Shown one piece after another: positions 8,177 through 17,034 of a DNA stretch of 64,000 nucleotides (the first letter of the stretch is position 1; each line of letters opens with the position of its first letter). Source of the DNA: Ardenticatenaceae bacterium (GTDB lineage Bacteria; Chloroflexota; Anaerolineae; Promineifilales; Promineifilaceae); contig JACKBT010000001.1 in NCBI GenBank assembly GCA_020634415.1, positions 62,001-126,000 on the forward strand, read 5' to 3'. A program made the translations under genes and the position numbers. The notes below the pieces were generated by a model. That model worked only from the letters and a program-made list of their open reading frames with translations, was not told where the DNA came from and did not search any database.

Positions 8177-9668
8177 TTTGGTTAAGTTGGTAGAGGATGA
8201 CGGCGATGCCGCCGAAGTCGTGGGTTTCGAGTTGGGGGTAGGTGTTGTTGAAGTGGGTGACTTGCTCTTGCTGCCATTCTATGCTGTGTTCCAGGGCGAC
8301 GATGAGCCAGAGGCGATCTCCAGATTTCTGAGCTTGTGCTTGCTCCCAAACTTGCCCCCCCACAATTTCGTAAACGGGGCGGGGTTTGCGCGGGTCAGGA
8401 TCACCTGCGAGGAGAGCATGGTGAGGAAGCTGCACGTAACGCAGAGCGGGCAGATAGGAGCCGTCGCTGGTATGAAGAATGGCATCGCCTTCTTGCCTGT
8501 TGGCGGTGATGAACTGGATGGCATCACGATAGGGGGGTTTGAGTGGGCTGCCTGTATGGTAGATGAGTGTGCCGATGAGCATAAAGGCGGCTGTGCCATA
8601 GACAAGATAGGGCAGGGGGGTTTGACGGCGTGTGGTGGCCCAGGCGAGGAGGATGAGCAGGAAAGGTGAGGCGGCGGCCATGGTGCGGTCGGGGAGGAAG
8701 AACGGCCGTATCATGTAAACCAAAATGGGCACACCTAAGACACAAGCGATAATGAGCAAAATAAGCATGAGGCCAGAGGGGGTTCCTTCTTGGCGAATAC
8801 GTCGAATTTCCAAAAGAAACAGGGCAATCATCGCCAACATGAGAAAGAGGATGATGCCAACATAGACAGGTTGGGCGTTAAAACCGAGGATGCTAACAGG
8901 TTGGTTCGGTTCGCCAAAGACGAGGAAGGTGGCCGTGGTGAGTGGTTTGATGGGGTTGAGGATTTCTTGTGTGAACGGCCGTAAACTGCCCAATTCTTTT
9001 TGTGATTCGGAGGCAATGATGCGAAGCCAGGGGATGAAGGCCAGGCAGAGCATGAAGATGATGAGGCTGGTGCGCCAAAAGGCCCGCCGATCTTGATGGT
9101 AGAGCAGAGCGTGCAGGCCGATACCAGCCAGGGGCAGGAAGGCGAACAAGTGGGTGTAAATGGCGGCTAAAAAAACAGCCCCAAATATGAGCCACCATAA
9201 CCGGCGTTGGGTGGAACGGGCTTGCCAGTAAGCATAGGTGCCGATGGTGACGAGCAGCATGAGCTGGGTATACATTCGCAGTTCATGGCTGTAGAGGATG
9301 TGGAAAGGGGAGATGGCGACTAAGAAAGCTGACCAGAGGGCTAACGGCCGTTTGTCGAACAGTTTCTCAGTAAGAATATAGATAAAGACGACCAGCAATA
9401 TGTTCCATAGCAACCCTAATGAACGTAGTCCGGCATCGGTTGGCGGCACAAGGTTTTGCCAAAAGTGGAGTAGTAAGTAATACAGAGGGGGGTGGCTAGA
9501 TTGAATGGTATTATCGAGGATATGGGTGAGGGGGAGTTGAGCAGTGAGGTAGCTAATGGCTTCATCAAACCAGAGGCTGTCTCGGCTGATGTTGGGAATG
9601 CGGAGAATGACGGCTAACAGCACCAGAAGGCTAAGATGAACATAAGGGCTTTGTCGCTTGGGCTTCAT
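8166..9668 (-). CDS. GT39/ArnT-like membrane glycosyltransferase
   Basis: 500 aa, multi-spanning. The first periplasmic loop has SLWFDEAISY (Asp35-Glu36) followed by SSHPPLYYLLLHFW, the hallmark of the PMT/ArnT-like GT-C families using lipid-linked sugar donors. The frame is open to 9737, but ATG 9668 is preferred: it begins MKPKRQ with the first helix after it, and leaves 25 bp to the upstream gene rather than a long overlap. It is part of the surface-polysaccharide operon with both flanking GT-C genes. Sugar specificity unknown. Confidence 0.8.
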   Translation of the reverse strand: MKPKRQSPYVHLSLLVLLAVILRIPNISRDSLWFDEAISYLTAQLPLTHILDNTIQSSHPPLYYLLLHFWQNLVPPTDAGLRSLGLLWNILLVVFIYILTEKLFDKRPLALWSAFLVAISPFHILYSHELRMYTQLMLLVTIGTYAYWQARSTQRRLWWLIFGAVFLAAIYTHLFAFLPLAGIGLHALLYHQDRRAFWRTSLIIFMLCLAFIPWLRIIASESQKELGSLRPFTQEILNPIKPLTTATFLVFGEPNQPVSILGFNAQPVYVGIILFLMLAMIALFLLEIRRIRQEGTPSGLMLILLIIACVLGVPILVYMIRPFFLPDRTMAAASPFLLILLAWATTRRQTPLPYLVYGTAAFMLIGTLIYHTGSPLKPPYRDAIQFITANRQEGDAILHTSDGSYLPALRYVQLPHHALLAGDPDPRKPRPVYEIVGGQVWEQAQAQKSGDRLWLIVALEHSIEWQQEQVTHFNNTYPQLETHDFGGIAVILYQLNQNAP

Positions 9669-9693
9669 AATGTTTGCAGTGTAGATTGATATT

Positions 9694-11172
9694 TCATTTG
9701 CGCTTGTAGATTTCAATTTGTTGACCTGCACGATCAAACAGTTGTATTAAGGTGAAATGTGTTTCTAAGTAAGCACGAAAATTATGGTAATCTACTAACT
9801 CGATAAGTTGATGTGGCTGGGGTTCCCCACCGGCAACATGCAGCAACACCATTTGCACGTCATCGCTTTCAATGCGGTTGATAAGCATTTCGCCTGTGAT
9901 TATTTGTCCTTGAATTCGTCCTCCCGCAATGATGGAGGCTTCATAGATTGAGTGACGATTGGCAAAGAAGTTAATGCCAGCGTAGTCAGATAACACACTG
10001 TCATCAACGGCCGTTTGCGCTGCCACATACTTCGCCAAAGCTAGGGTATCGGATTCTTGTCGTGTGAACAAGTTGATGATGCCAGGTTGGGATATGAATA
10101 AGGTAATAAGGGTAATGAGGAAAGGTAACAGGCGAGCGATAGGGACGTTTTGCTGGCGGAGGCGAGTGACGGCAATGTCAATTTGCCAGGCAAGGAGAAA
10201 AGCAAATACAGGGGTGAGATAGAAGATGTAGCGGGGAAATAACGGCCGTGTTAGTGCCAGGAAAAAGAGAGGGGAGGCCAACTGCCACAGCATCAAGTGT
10301 ATTTCGGGACGATTACGCCAATCCGATGGTTTTTGCAGTCGCCACAATATAATCGTCAGTAACCAAATAGGATTAAGAACTAGAAAGTAGAGATAGTTTA
10401 CAAGGACTTTGCCCACTTGTTGCCAAATGGTTGATTGTTGACCAAGCTGGCTGTGTTGAAGCAAAACTTCTTGATAGTAGAAACCCAAATAATTGTATAG
10501 GAGAACCGAAACACCGCCTCCTATTAACAGGAAAACTATCCCGAAAACGAACCCATCCCCTATGATTCCGCGCCAAAGACCATCAGGCCAATGGTAACGA
10601 TTACACCAAAGCTGATCAGCAAAGTAAAGAATTAAGCCAACAAGAGGCAAAACGCCAAAAGGTTTCCATAAAAAGGCTATGCCATACAAAAAACCTGCTA
10701 ACAGCCACAGGCGACGATCTTTTTTGTGGGCAGCTAAGATGACAATGCCTAATCCGGCTAATTCCCAACCCAGCATCATAGGATCGGGCCGAAATAAGCG
10801 TGCTTGTTCATAGACCAGTCCGGTGCTTAGAGTTAAGGCAAATGTTGTCAGGGCAACGGCCGTTGACTGAACACGGGATATAGACCAGGCAAATATCAAG
10901 GCACCAGCAAGAACCTGAACGGCCGATACGAAGCGCAATGCTGTTGGAGAATGCCCAAAGTGATTCAAGACCCATGCACCCGTTAATAAAAATAATGGCT
11001 GCTGTTCAGCAACATAATCCTTGCCTGGCTGCTTTCCCTCTTGTAACTGCCATACTTCATAAAAATCTGTTCCTTCATCATCGTGCATGAGCCAGCCCGA
11101 AATATTGCCGAGGTACAAGACAACAAATATTATGAATACAAATAGTGAGATGCCAACATGTGTTTTCTTCAT
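9694..11172 (-). CDS. GT-C membrane glycosyltransferase-like protein
   Basis: 492 aa with an N-terminal helix and a loop carrying MHDDEGTDFYEVWQL (Asp31-Asp32-Glu33), then PGKDYVAEQQPLF, a pattern of PMT-like enzymes, and about ten further helices. It probably transfers or polymerises a sugar on a lipid carrier at the outer membrane face. It is followed 25 bp later by the GT39-like gene. Base composition is more AT-rich than the genes on its left but it still carries ACGGCCGT sites, unlike the next two genes upstream. Confidence 0.75.
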   Translation of the reverse strand: MKKTHVGISLFVFIIFVVLYLGNISGWLMHDDEGTDFYEVWQLQEGKQPGKDYVAEQQPLFLLTGAWVLNHFGHSPTALRFVSAVQVLAGALIFAWSISRVQSTAVALTTFALTLSTGLVYEQARLFRPDPMMLGWELAGLGIVILAAHKKDRRLWLLAGFLYGIAFLWKPFGVLPLVGLILYFADQLWCNRYHWPDGLWRGIIGDGFVFGIVFLLIGGGVSVLLYNYLGFYYQEVLLQHSQLGQQSTIWQQVGKVLVNYLYFLVLNPIWLLTIILWRLQKPSDWRNRPEIHLMLWQLASPLFFLALTRPLFPRYIFYLTPVFAFLLAWQIDIAVTRLRQQNVPIARLLPFLITLITLFISQPGIINLFTRQESDTLALAKYVAAQTAVDDSVLSDYAGINFFANRHSIYEASIIAGGRIQGQIITGEMLINRIESDDVQMVLLHVAGGEPQPHQLIELVDYHNFRAYLETHFTLIQLFDRAGQQIEIYKRK

Positions 11173-11234
11173 AGATAGAATTTTCTCAAGCTATCCAACC
11201 CATAAGTTAAGCTTGAGAAGAACAACACAAAGAG

Positions 11235-12152
11235 CTATTGCGATCCTAATTGAAGGTAGGGAAAAACAGCCTCTGCATATCGTTCTGTATAGATAGGTTT
11301 AACATCAGGAACAACATGATCAATCGTATTTCCTAAATCTTCGGTTTTGATAGGAATCACTTCATCTATCATGACAATATTTTGGGCCTTAATAAGCCTT
11401 TCCACCTCATCAAAATACTCTTCCGAGGCTAAAGCAATAGGCTCCCATAACGGGCCATGCACATAAATTAAATTTAGGTCCCTTTCCTCACACAATTGAC
11501 GAATTTTAATCAGAAAAAGGAGCTTATCCTCTTTAACCTTACCTGCATTCCATTCAAATATTTCTGGAGACTCAATGCTTCCCTCTTGAACAACATAATC
11601 ATTAACGATTGGTCGTGCATGACCTTTAATATCAGTAATGATGGCATTTGTGCCAATAGAAGACAAAATGCTGTCAAAAAAAGCAGTGATGAGCGGTTCA
11701 TTTAAACCTTCCTCCCATACATCCTGAAATGAAGCAGATGAATAAAGATAGCCTTGATAAGATATAGGACGCTGCATCATATCAGCAGATTGAACGACAA
11801 TCACGTTTTTTAGGTTTGGTGAAGCCTCCAATGCTTTCCGAATCATATTGTACGAGCCAGCATAACCATATAAACCATTTAAGGCTAAATTTACTGTTTC
11901 TGTTCCTGTTAATTCACTAAAATACTCGGCATCAATGGCATTTCCTCCAGAGCTATCGCCTACAACGATGGTTTCAAAGGTTCTTTCTGTGGCTAATTTT
12001 TGTAGTTGATAATGATAGAGTACCTGGTATGTGTAGGCTTCATCTAAGAACAAGGCTTTGAATGATAAAACACCGATCACTCCAAAAGGTATAAGGAAAA
12101 GAAGGGTTTTGGCTGAAAACTTCAACACATCTTGCATCATGTTTGGCTCCAT
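11235..12152 (-). CDS. SGNH-like protein paired with MBOAT acyltransferase
   Basis: 305 aa with one N-terminal membrane anchor (about 14-34). GDSSGGNAID at 65-74 gives the block I Gly-Asp-Ser of SGNH hydrolases or DHHW/AlgJ-like proteins. Such proteins act outside the cell with an MBOAT partner to move acetyl groups onto polysaccharide, as in AlgI/AlgJ or DltB/DltD. The start codon overlaps the MBOAT stop as TAATG, so translation is coupled. The region is AT-rich and has no ACGGCCGT, suggesting acquisition by transfer. A His/Asp partner near the C-terminus is not clearly assignable. Confidence 0.75.
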   Translation of the reverse strand: MEPNMMQDVLKFSAKTLLFLIPFGVIGVLSFKALFLDEAYTYQVLYHYQLQKLATERTFETIVVGDSSGGNAIDAEYFSELTGTETVNLALNGLYGYAGSYNMIRKALEASPNLKNVIVVQSADMMQRPISYQGYLYSSASFQDVWEEGLNEPLITAFFDSILSSIGTNAIITDIKGHARPIVNDYVVQEGSIESPEIFEWNAGKVKEDKLLFLIKIRQLCEERDLNLIYVHGPLWEPIALASEEYFDEVERLIKAQNIVMIDEVIPIKTEDLGNTIDHVVPDVKPIYTERYAEAVFPYLQLGSQ

Positions 12153-13600
12153 TAAAACTGGAAATAAATAAAAGATGTACTACCCACTGCTCTTAAGAGG
12201 AAGATTGTCAGGGCTACTGCATAATAAATAATCCAACGCATGGGTCTGGGAAAGTGATCTATTTGTAAGGCATGTTCCTTATCACGCTGTAACCATTCTA
12301 CTAATAGGACAGGAATGACATAGATGAGGAAGATTAATAAAATCAAACTGTCTGGATCACCAAGATTATGCCACCCATTAACAAAGAGGCGATAAAGGTA
12401 TTGGAAAGCTTCTTGGATTGATGTCGCTCGAAAAAATACCCAAGCTATCAAGACAACCATAAAAGTACTGGTCATCTGCCAACATTCAAGCAAGCTGGGA
12501 AAGATACGGCCCTTAGCCACCACATCACTTGTGTAACGCCGGTGATTATTCATCAATACCAATGGTAAGTAAGCGAAACCGTGTAATAACCCCCATACCA
12601 CAAAAGTCCAATTAGCCCCATGCCAGAAACCAGAGATGGTAAACGTGATGACAAGGTTCATGAGATGATGGGCTTTTGTTTTCGTACGACTGCCTCCGAG
12701 CGGAATGTACAAATAATCTCGAAACCAGGTAGAAAGCGAAATATGCCAGCGTCGCCAAAATTCACCAATATCACGCGAAAAATAAGGGAACGCAAAATTG
12801 CGCATCAAGTCAAATCCAAATAGACGTGCTACACCTATAGCTATATCTGAATAGCCGCTGAAGTCACAATAGATTTGAATAGCAAAATAAAATACGCCTA
12901 AGATCAGTGTGAGACTGTTATTTTTTTCAAAATTTCCAAAAATGAGATCGACAGTTACAGCAAGATTATCAGCTACTACAACTTTCTTGAAAAGGCCCCA
13001 TAAGATTTGTCGTACCCCATCCTTAGCTAACAACATGTCAAAGTGACGGGGTTTTGTGAACTGTGGCAATAAATGGGAGGCACGTTCAATTGGTCCAGCT
13101 ACTAATTGGGGGAAAAAACTGACAAATGTAAAGAATGCAACGATATCATTTGTTGGTTCTAGTTTGCGTCTATAAACATCAATGGTATAGCTGAGAGTCT
13201 GAAAGGTATAAAAGGAAATGCCTACTGGAAGAATAATGTGCAGAGAAGGAAGATTCGGCTCGAGACCAAAAGCTGATACAAGCGAAGCAAAGGAATCAAT
13301 AAAGAAATTGAAGTACTTAAAGAGACCCAACACGCCCAGGTTGCTTATAAGACTAATAGCAAGCAACCATTTTCGTTGTCGTTCAGGCTCCGTTTGGTGC
13401 ATTTTATGGCCGACGCTATAGTCTATTATGGAACTGATGAATATTAGAATGAGAAAGCGTGGATCCCACCAGCCATAAAAAATGTAGCTAGCGATGAGCA
13501 AAAGGGTGTTTTGCCAAGTCAATGGCTTGTTTTGTAATGACCAATATAACAGAAAGACAATGGGTAAAAACAGAGCGAAAATATAAGAGTTAAATAGCAT
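12152..13600 (-). CDS. MBOAT family O-acyltransferase
   Basis: About 482 aa, polytopic, of the AlgI/PatA/DltB class that passes acyl (usually acetyl) groups across the membrane to extracellular polysaccharide. Family landmarks are the N-terminus MLFNSYIFALFLPIVFLLYW, the block CDFSGYSDIAIG, FWRRWHISLSTWFRDYLYIP and the catalytic His in FWHGANWTFV (about H327). Start ATG 13600 matches the usual family N-terminus; the frame extends seven codons upstream. The SGNH partner follows with a TAATG overlap. AT-rich and without the signature palindrome, like its partner. Confidence 0.92.
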   Translation of the reverse strand: MLFNSYIFALFLPIVFLLYWSLQNKPLTWQNTLLLIASYIFYGWWDPRFLILIFISSIIDYSVGHKMHQTEPERQRKWLLAISLISNLGVLGLFKYFNFFIDSFASLVSAFGLEPNLPSLHIILPVGISFYTFQTLSYTIDVYRRKLEPTNDIVAFFTFVSFFPQLVAGPIERASHLLPQFTKPRHFDMLLAKDGVRQILWGLFKKVVVADNLAVTVDLIFGNFEKNNSLTLILGVFYFAIQIYCDFSGYSDIAIGVARLFGFDLMRNFAFPYFSRDIGEFWRRWHISLSTWFRDYLYIPLGGSRTKTKAHHLMNLVITFTISGFWHGANWTFVVWGLLHGFAYLPLVLMNNHRRYTSDVVAKGRIFPSLLECWQMTSTFMVVLIAWVFFRATSIQEAFQYLYRLFVNGWHNLGDPDSLILLIFLIYVIPVLLVEWLQRDKEHALQIDHFPRPMRWIIYYAVALTIFLLRAVGSTSFIYFQF

Positions 13601-13679
13601 GGCTCTTTTCAGAATCATCACAAATGATTGCTGTTTTTAGGTGGGTCATACCATACCTATCGGCAAAAAATTATTGAAT

Positions 13680-13708
13680 ATTAAAGTTGCCGGTTATGAG
13701 ATACGCAA
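13680..13708 (-). promoter_or_regulatory. Candidate promoter for the MBOAT/SGNH pair
   Basis: On the minus strand TTGCGT, a 17-bp spacer and TTTAAT lie about 80 bp before the MBOAT start, in a 210-bp gap otherwise lacking features. Assigned by eye only. Confidence 0.35.
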
Positions 13709-13812
13709 GGGACAGTCTTTATTGATTGTGTCTAGTGTTAGGCGATGTGTTATGATAAACATCGTTTCCGATTGTATACACCCTCTTGCTATTTCACTAT
13801 AGGGATTACGAC

Positions 13813-14598
13813 CTAAAAAAACTCGTCCAGCAGGCGATAAAAGGCGAGCTTATCGTTATCTGGCTGGGAAACTCCGTAACATTGCCAAAACAGCTTTTCC
13901 CAGCCTGCACCAAAGTTATAGGCCAGACTGCGCGTGCAAAGGGCTAAATCCTGGTAACGGTCGGCCAGACCGGCATTGCCCACATCTATGAAGCCAGAGA
14001 GACGGCCGTTCTCCACCATCACATTGGGCAAACAGTAGTCGCCATGTGTAAACACCACATCCTCCTCGGCTGGACGCGTGGCGAGAAGTTCCTGAAAGAG
14101 ATCGGCCGTTGGCCGCCCCCAACGCTCCTCATCAAAATCATCTTCATCCACCAGCCCGGCAATCACGCGCTGACGCGCCTTTTCAATCTGAACCTCCAGC
14201 CGATGGTTAAAGGGGCAGGCGGCAAGGGGCAAGCTGTGTAGTTGGTGTAATCCTTCAGCCAGCAGGCGCACGGCCGTTTCCTTTTCGCTGTCCGTCTTGT
14301 CGTTGCAAGAGGTGAGGTTGACACCCGGAACGGCCGTCATCAACAGGTAGGCCCCCTCTTCAGTCACAGCAAATTCCAAAAGCTGGGGGACGGGCAAACG
14401 GCCGTTTAGCCACTGTATGCGTTGGGCTTCGGCTTGAAGTGAGGCAGTGTGGGGCGAAACGGCCGTTTTCAAATACAGCACCTCATTCGCCCCCTGCAAA
14501 CGGAAAGTGTTTGCGCCTGACTCGCCTAAAGTATCTCGGCTCCAACGATAACCAATGAGGCGTTGGGTTAGTGTGGAGGGCAATTGGGGATGGTGCAT
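13813..14598 (-). CDS. APH(3')-like aminoglycoside phosphotransferase family protein
   Basis: 261 aa with the kinase-like fold of aminoglycoside 3'-phosphotransferases. The catalytic block is THGDYCLPNVMV (His185, Asp187). The metal-binding segment is GFIDVGNAGLADRYQDLA, and the C-terminus DKLAFYRLLDEFF matches the APH(3') end. The likely reaction is ATP-dependent phosphorylation of an aminoglycoside or related sugar; resistance is inferred, not shown. It has no ribosome site; a -10-like hexamer ends 6 bp before the ATG, so the mRNA may be leaderless. Confidence 0.85.
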   Translation of the reverse strand: MHHPQLPSTLTQRLIGYRWSRDTLGESGANTFRLQGANEVLYLKTAVSPHTASLQAEAQRIQWLNGRLPVPQLLEFAVTEEGAYLLMTAVPGVNLTSCNDKTDSEKETAVRLLAEGLHQLHSLPLAACPFNHRLEVQIEKARQRVIAGLVDEDDFDEERWGRPTADLFQELLATRPAEEDVVFTHGDYCLPNVMVENGRLSGFIDVGNAGLADRYQDLALCTRSLAYNFGAGWEKLFWQCYGVSQPDNDKLAFYRLLDEFF

Positions 14599-14604
14599 AG
14601 TTGG

Positions 14605-14633
14605 ATTGTGGGGGAAACGGCCGATTTGGGCAA
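14605..14633 (-). promoter_or_regulatory. Candidate promoter of the APH-like gene, leaderless
   Basis: Minus-strand TTGCCC, 17-bp spacer, CACAAT, then 6 nt to the ATG at 14598. The spacing would put the transcript start at the start codon. Confidence 0.4.
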
Positions 14634-14640
14634 GGGGTGA

Positions 14641-14790
14641 TTATTGGTGCGTTAATTCAATCACCACTGCCATTACCGAGTCTATTATCCATTGGTTGTG
14701 TGGGAAAAGAAGCTTCTCTGGAATGCGGAGTACACGGAAATTTTCAGCTTGATACCGATACTGCTGGTACAAGGCAGGTTATTAACTATA
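14641..14790 (-). pseudogene. Remnant of a GNAT acetyltransferase 3' end
   Basis: The minus strand translates to a tail QAENFRVLRIPEKLLFPHN ending in VVIELTHQ and a TAA at 14641. It aligns along its length with the C-terminus of the intact GNAT protein at 20555-21076 (QAVNTPALRIMEKLPFPHS, VVIDLT). No start or acetyl-CoA site remains upstream. It is therefore a truncated relative left between the APH-like gene and the CSLREA gene; no mobile element is visible beside it. Confidence 0.7.
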
Positions 14791-14836
14791 ATAACGGCCG
14801 TTGCAATTTATCATTTTCAGTTCAGAGGAGTTCCCA

Positions 14837-16951
14837 ATGAGAAAATTTACGGTTTTTGTCCTGTTTGTATTGCCCATATTTAGCCTTAGTGCCTTCATCG
14901 GCGTTCTTAAAACTAACGCAAACCCCATGTCTACCACCGCCAACGCAACCTTCAATGTCAACAGTACGATTGACGCGGTTGATACCAATCCTGGCGATGG
15001 CATTTGTGAGACAGCACCAAGCAATGGCGTGTGTACTTTGCGAGCGGCCGTTATGGAAAGCAATGCTCTTGCTGGTCATGATGCTATTATCATTCCTTCG
15101 GGAATCTATTCCTTAACCATTGATGGTGTTGCTGAAGACAATTCTCAGACTGGCGATCTGGATATTCTTGACAATACTAATATTAGTGGAAACGGGGTGA
15201 ATAGTACCATCATTGATGGAAACAACTTAGATCATGTCTTCAATATTACAGGCACCTCTATATCAGAGGTTGAAATTACAGGTGTAACCATTCAAAATGG
15301 GAATTCATTTCAAACAGACGATAATTATTGGGCACCTGGCGGGGGTATCTACAATCCAACCGGCATATTGACCGTGACATCAAGTAGTTTCCGTCAAAAC
15401 TATGGCACGAGAGGGTCTGGAATCGCCAATGAACATGAGCTTTATATTCTTAATGCATCCTTTTACGACCAGCCTGGAGTAGGTGCAATTTATAATGAGG
15501 TCTCTGGGTATATGATCGTAACAAATATAGTTGTGACAAATAATTATGGTGGTGGGATTGATAACAGAGGTGTTGCGAATATTTTCTTTGCGACAATAAG
15601 TGATAATCCTCCTCAAAATGGTATTTCAAACCTAGGAATTATTACAATCACAGAAAGCATCATAGATAACAATGATGGAGGTGGCATCAGTAACCATGGT
15701 GTTATGAATCTTTATGACAGCCACATTACCAATAATTTGGATGGTGGTATATATAGTGCGGGGTACATAACCACAGTTTCGTTCATCGTCAATTCGATCA
15801 TTAGTGGCAATTATCGATCCACTGGAGGTGGTATCTGGCAAAACGGCGGTCAGTTACATATTCGACAATCACTTTTTAGTCATAACACTGCAATTGAAGG
15901 TGGAGGACTTTTTACTGACAATTCCTATGCTATTACGGTTACTGAAAGTACTTTTAGCCATAATTCAGCCCAATTTGCTGGTGCCATTTTTAGTGGAAAC
16001 CCCATTATAATAGATAGAAGTACTATTAATGAGAACAGTGCTAGTAGTGTAGCTGGTGGCATTACTTTAAGCGGAGGGAACAACACAACGTATAAAATTC
16101 AAAATAGCACAATCAGTCGTAATCAGGGAGAAGTTGGTGGTGTTATGTTGGCAGCAGGATTCTTATCCATGACCAGCACAACTATTATTAGTAATACAGC
16201 TTCTTCATCCGCTAGCGGAGTTTATATTGATCATCCAGCAAATGTTTTCACCGTGCATCATACAATTATTGCAAATCCGGGCACTAACTGTGCCGGTGTG
16301 GGCTTAATCGTTTCTACTGGTTACAATCTTGAAAACAAAGATTCTTGTAGCTTCGATTCAATAGGTGATCAAATAAACACAGACCCTTTGGTGGGTGTTT
16401 TACAAGACAATGGTGGTTCTACTTGGACGCATGCCCTACTATTTGGCAGCCCTGCCATTGATACAGGTAATAATTCTAGCTGTCCCTATGCTGATCAGCG
16501 AGGTGTCCTACGACCAATTGATGGAGATGATGACGGCTTTGCTATTTGTGATATTGGTGCATATGAGTTTGATACTCTAGTATCAGCAATAGAAATAGAA
16601 GACTCTAGCATTGTTGAGAGCAATGCTGTTCTCACATTCATGGTGACTTTAACACCTGCTACCAGCCAATCCATCACCGTCACCTATCAAACGGCCGATC
16701 TCACCGCCCTTGCCCCCCTCGACTACACCCCTATCTCCGGCACACTCACCTTCGCCCCTGGCGAACTCACCAAAACAATCCAACTCCCCATCATTGATGA
16801 TAGCCTAGATGAGCCAGATGAGACCTTTGCCATCAATTTGAGCAACCCTGTTAATGCCCTGCTTAGTGACAGTCAGGGGATCGGCACAATTTTGGATGAT
16901 GATGAATCGGCCGTTAGTTACCGTTTGTACTTGCCATTCATCACAAGGTAA
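14837..16951 (+). CDS. Secreted CSLREA / parallel beta-helix / Calx-beta surface protein
   Basis: 704 aa, with a signal peptide at 1-25. A CSLREA-type N-terminal region follows (NSTIDAVDTNPGDGICET, then VCTLRAAVMESNA). A long Asn/Ser/Gly-rich right-handed beta-helix fills about 80-560 with repeated GGGIYN / GGGLFT / GGISN turns. A Calx-beta domain (about 590-690: FMVTLTPATSQSITVTYQTA, then DEPDETFAINL) ends in the tail YRLYLPFITR. It probably acts at the cell surface in adhesion or polysaccharide contact. ATG 14837 has GGAG 8 bp upstream, better than an in-frame start at 14801. The beta-helix part is AT-rich and lacks ACGGCCGT; the Calx-beta end has normal composition, suggesting a mosaic gene. 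Confidence 0.85.
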   Translation: MRKFTVFVLFVLPIFSLSAFIGVLKTNANPMSTTANATFNVNSTIDAVDTNPGDGICETAPSNGVCTLRAAVMESNALAGHDAIIIPSGIYSLTIDGVAEDNSQTGDLDILDNTNISGNGVNSTIIDGNNLDHVFNITGTSISEVEITGVTIQNGNSFQTDDNYWAPGGGIYNPTGILTVTSSSFRQNYGTRGSGIANEHELYILNASFYDQPGVGAIYNEVSGYMIVTNIVVTNNYGGGIDNRGVANIFFATISDNPPQNGISNLGIITITESIIDNNDGGGISNHGVMNLYDSHITNNLDGGIYSAGYITTVSFIVNSIISGNYRSTGGGIWQNGGQLHIRQSLFSHNTAIEGGGLFTDNSYAITVTESTFSHNSAQFAGAIFSGNPIIIDRSTINENSASSVAGGITLSGGNNTTYKIQNSTISRNQGEVGGVMLAAGFLSMTSTTIISNTASSSASGVYIDHPANVFTVHHTIIANPGTNCAGVGLIVSTGYNLENKDSCSFDSIGDQINTDPLVGVLQDNGGSTWTHALLFGSPAIDTGNNSSCPYADQRGVLRPIDGDDDGFAICDIGAYEFDTLVSAIEIEDSSIVESNAVLTFMVTLTPATSQSITVTYQTADLTALAPLDYTPISGTLTFAPGELTKTIQLPIIDDSLDEPDETFAINLSNPVNALLSDSQGIGTILDDDESAVSYRLYLPFITR

Positions 16952-16980
16952 GGAGAGCGGAAACGGCCGTAAATAACAAA

Positions 16981-17012
16981 AAAACGCGGCGATCTGGTGA
17001 TCGCCGCGTTTT
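16981..17012. terminator. Bidirectional terminator
   Basis: Perfect 14-bp stem AAAACGCGGCGATC / GATCGCCGCGTTTT with a 4-nt loop between two convergent genes. The stem ends in A/T runs on both strands. Confidence 0.85.
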
Positions 17013-17034
17013 ATGCTTTAACGCCTACCGACTT

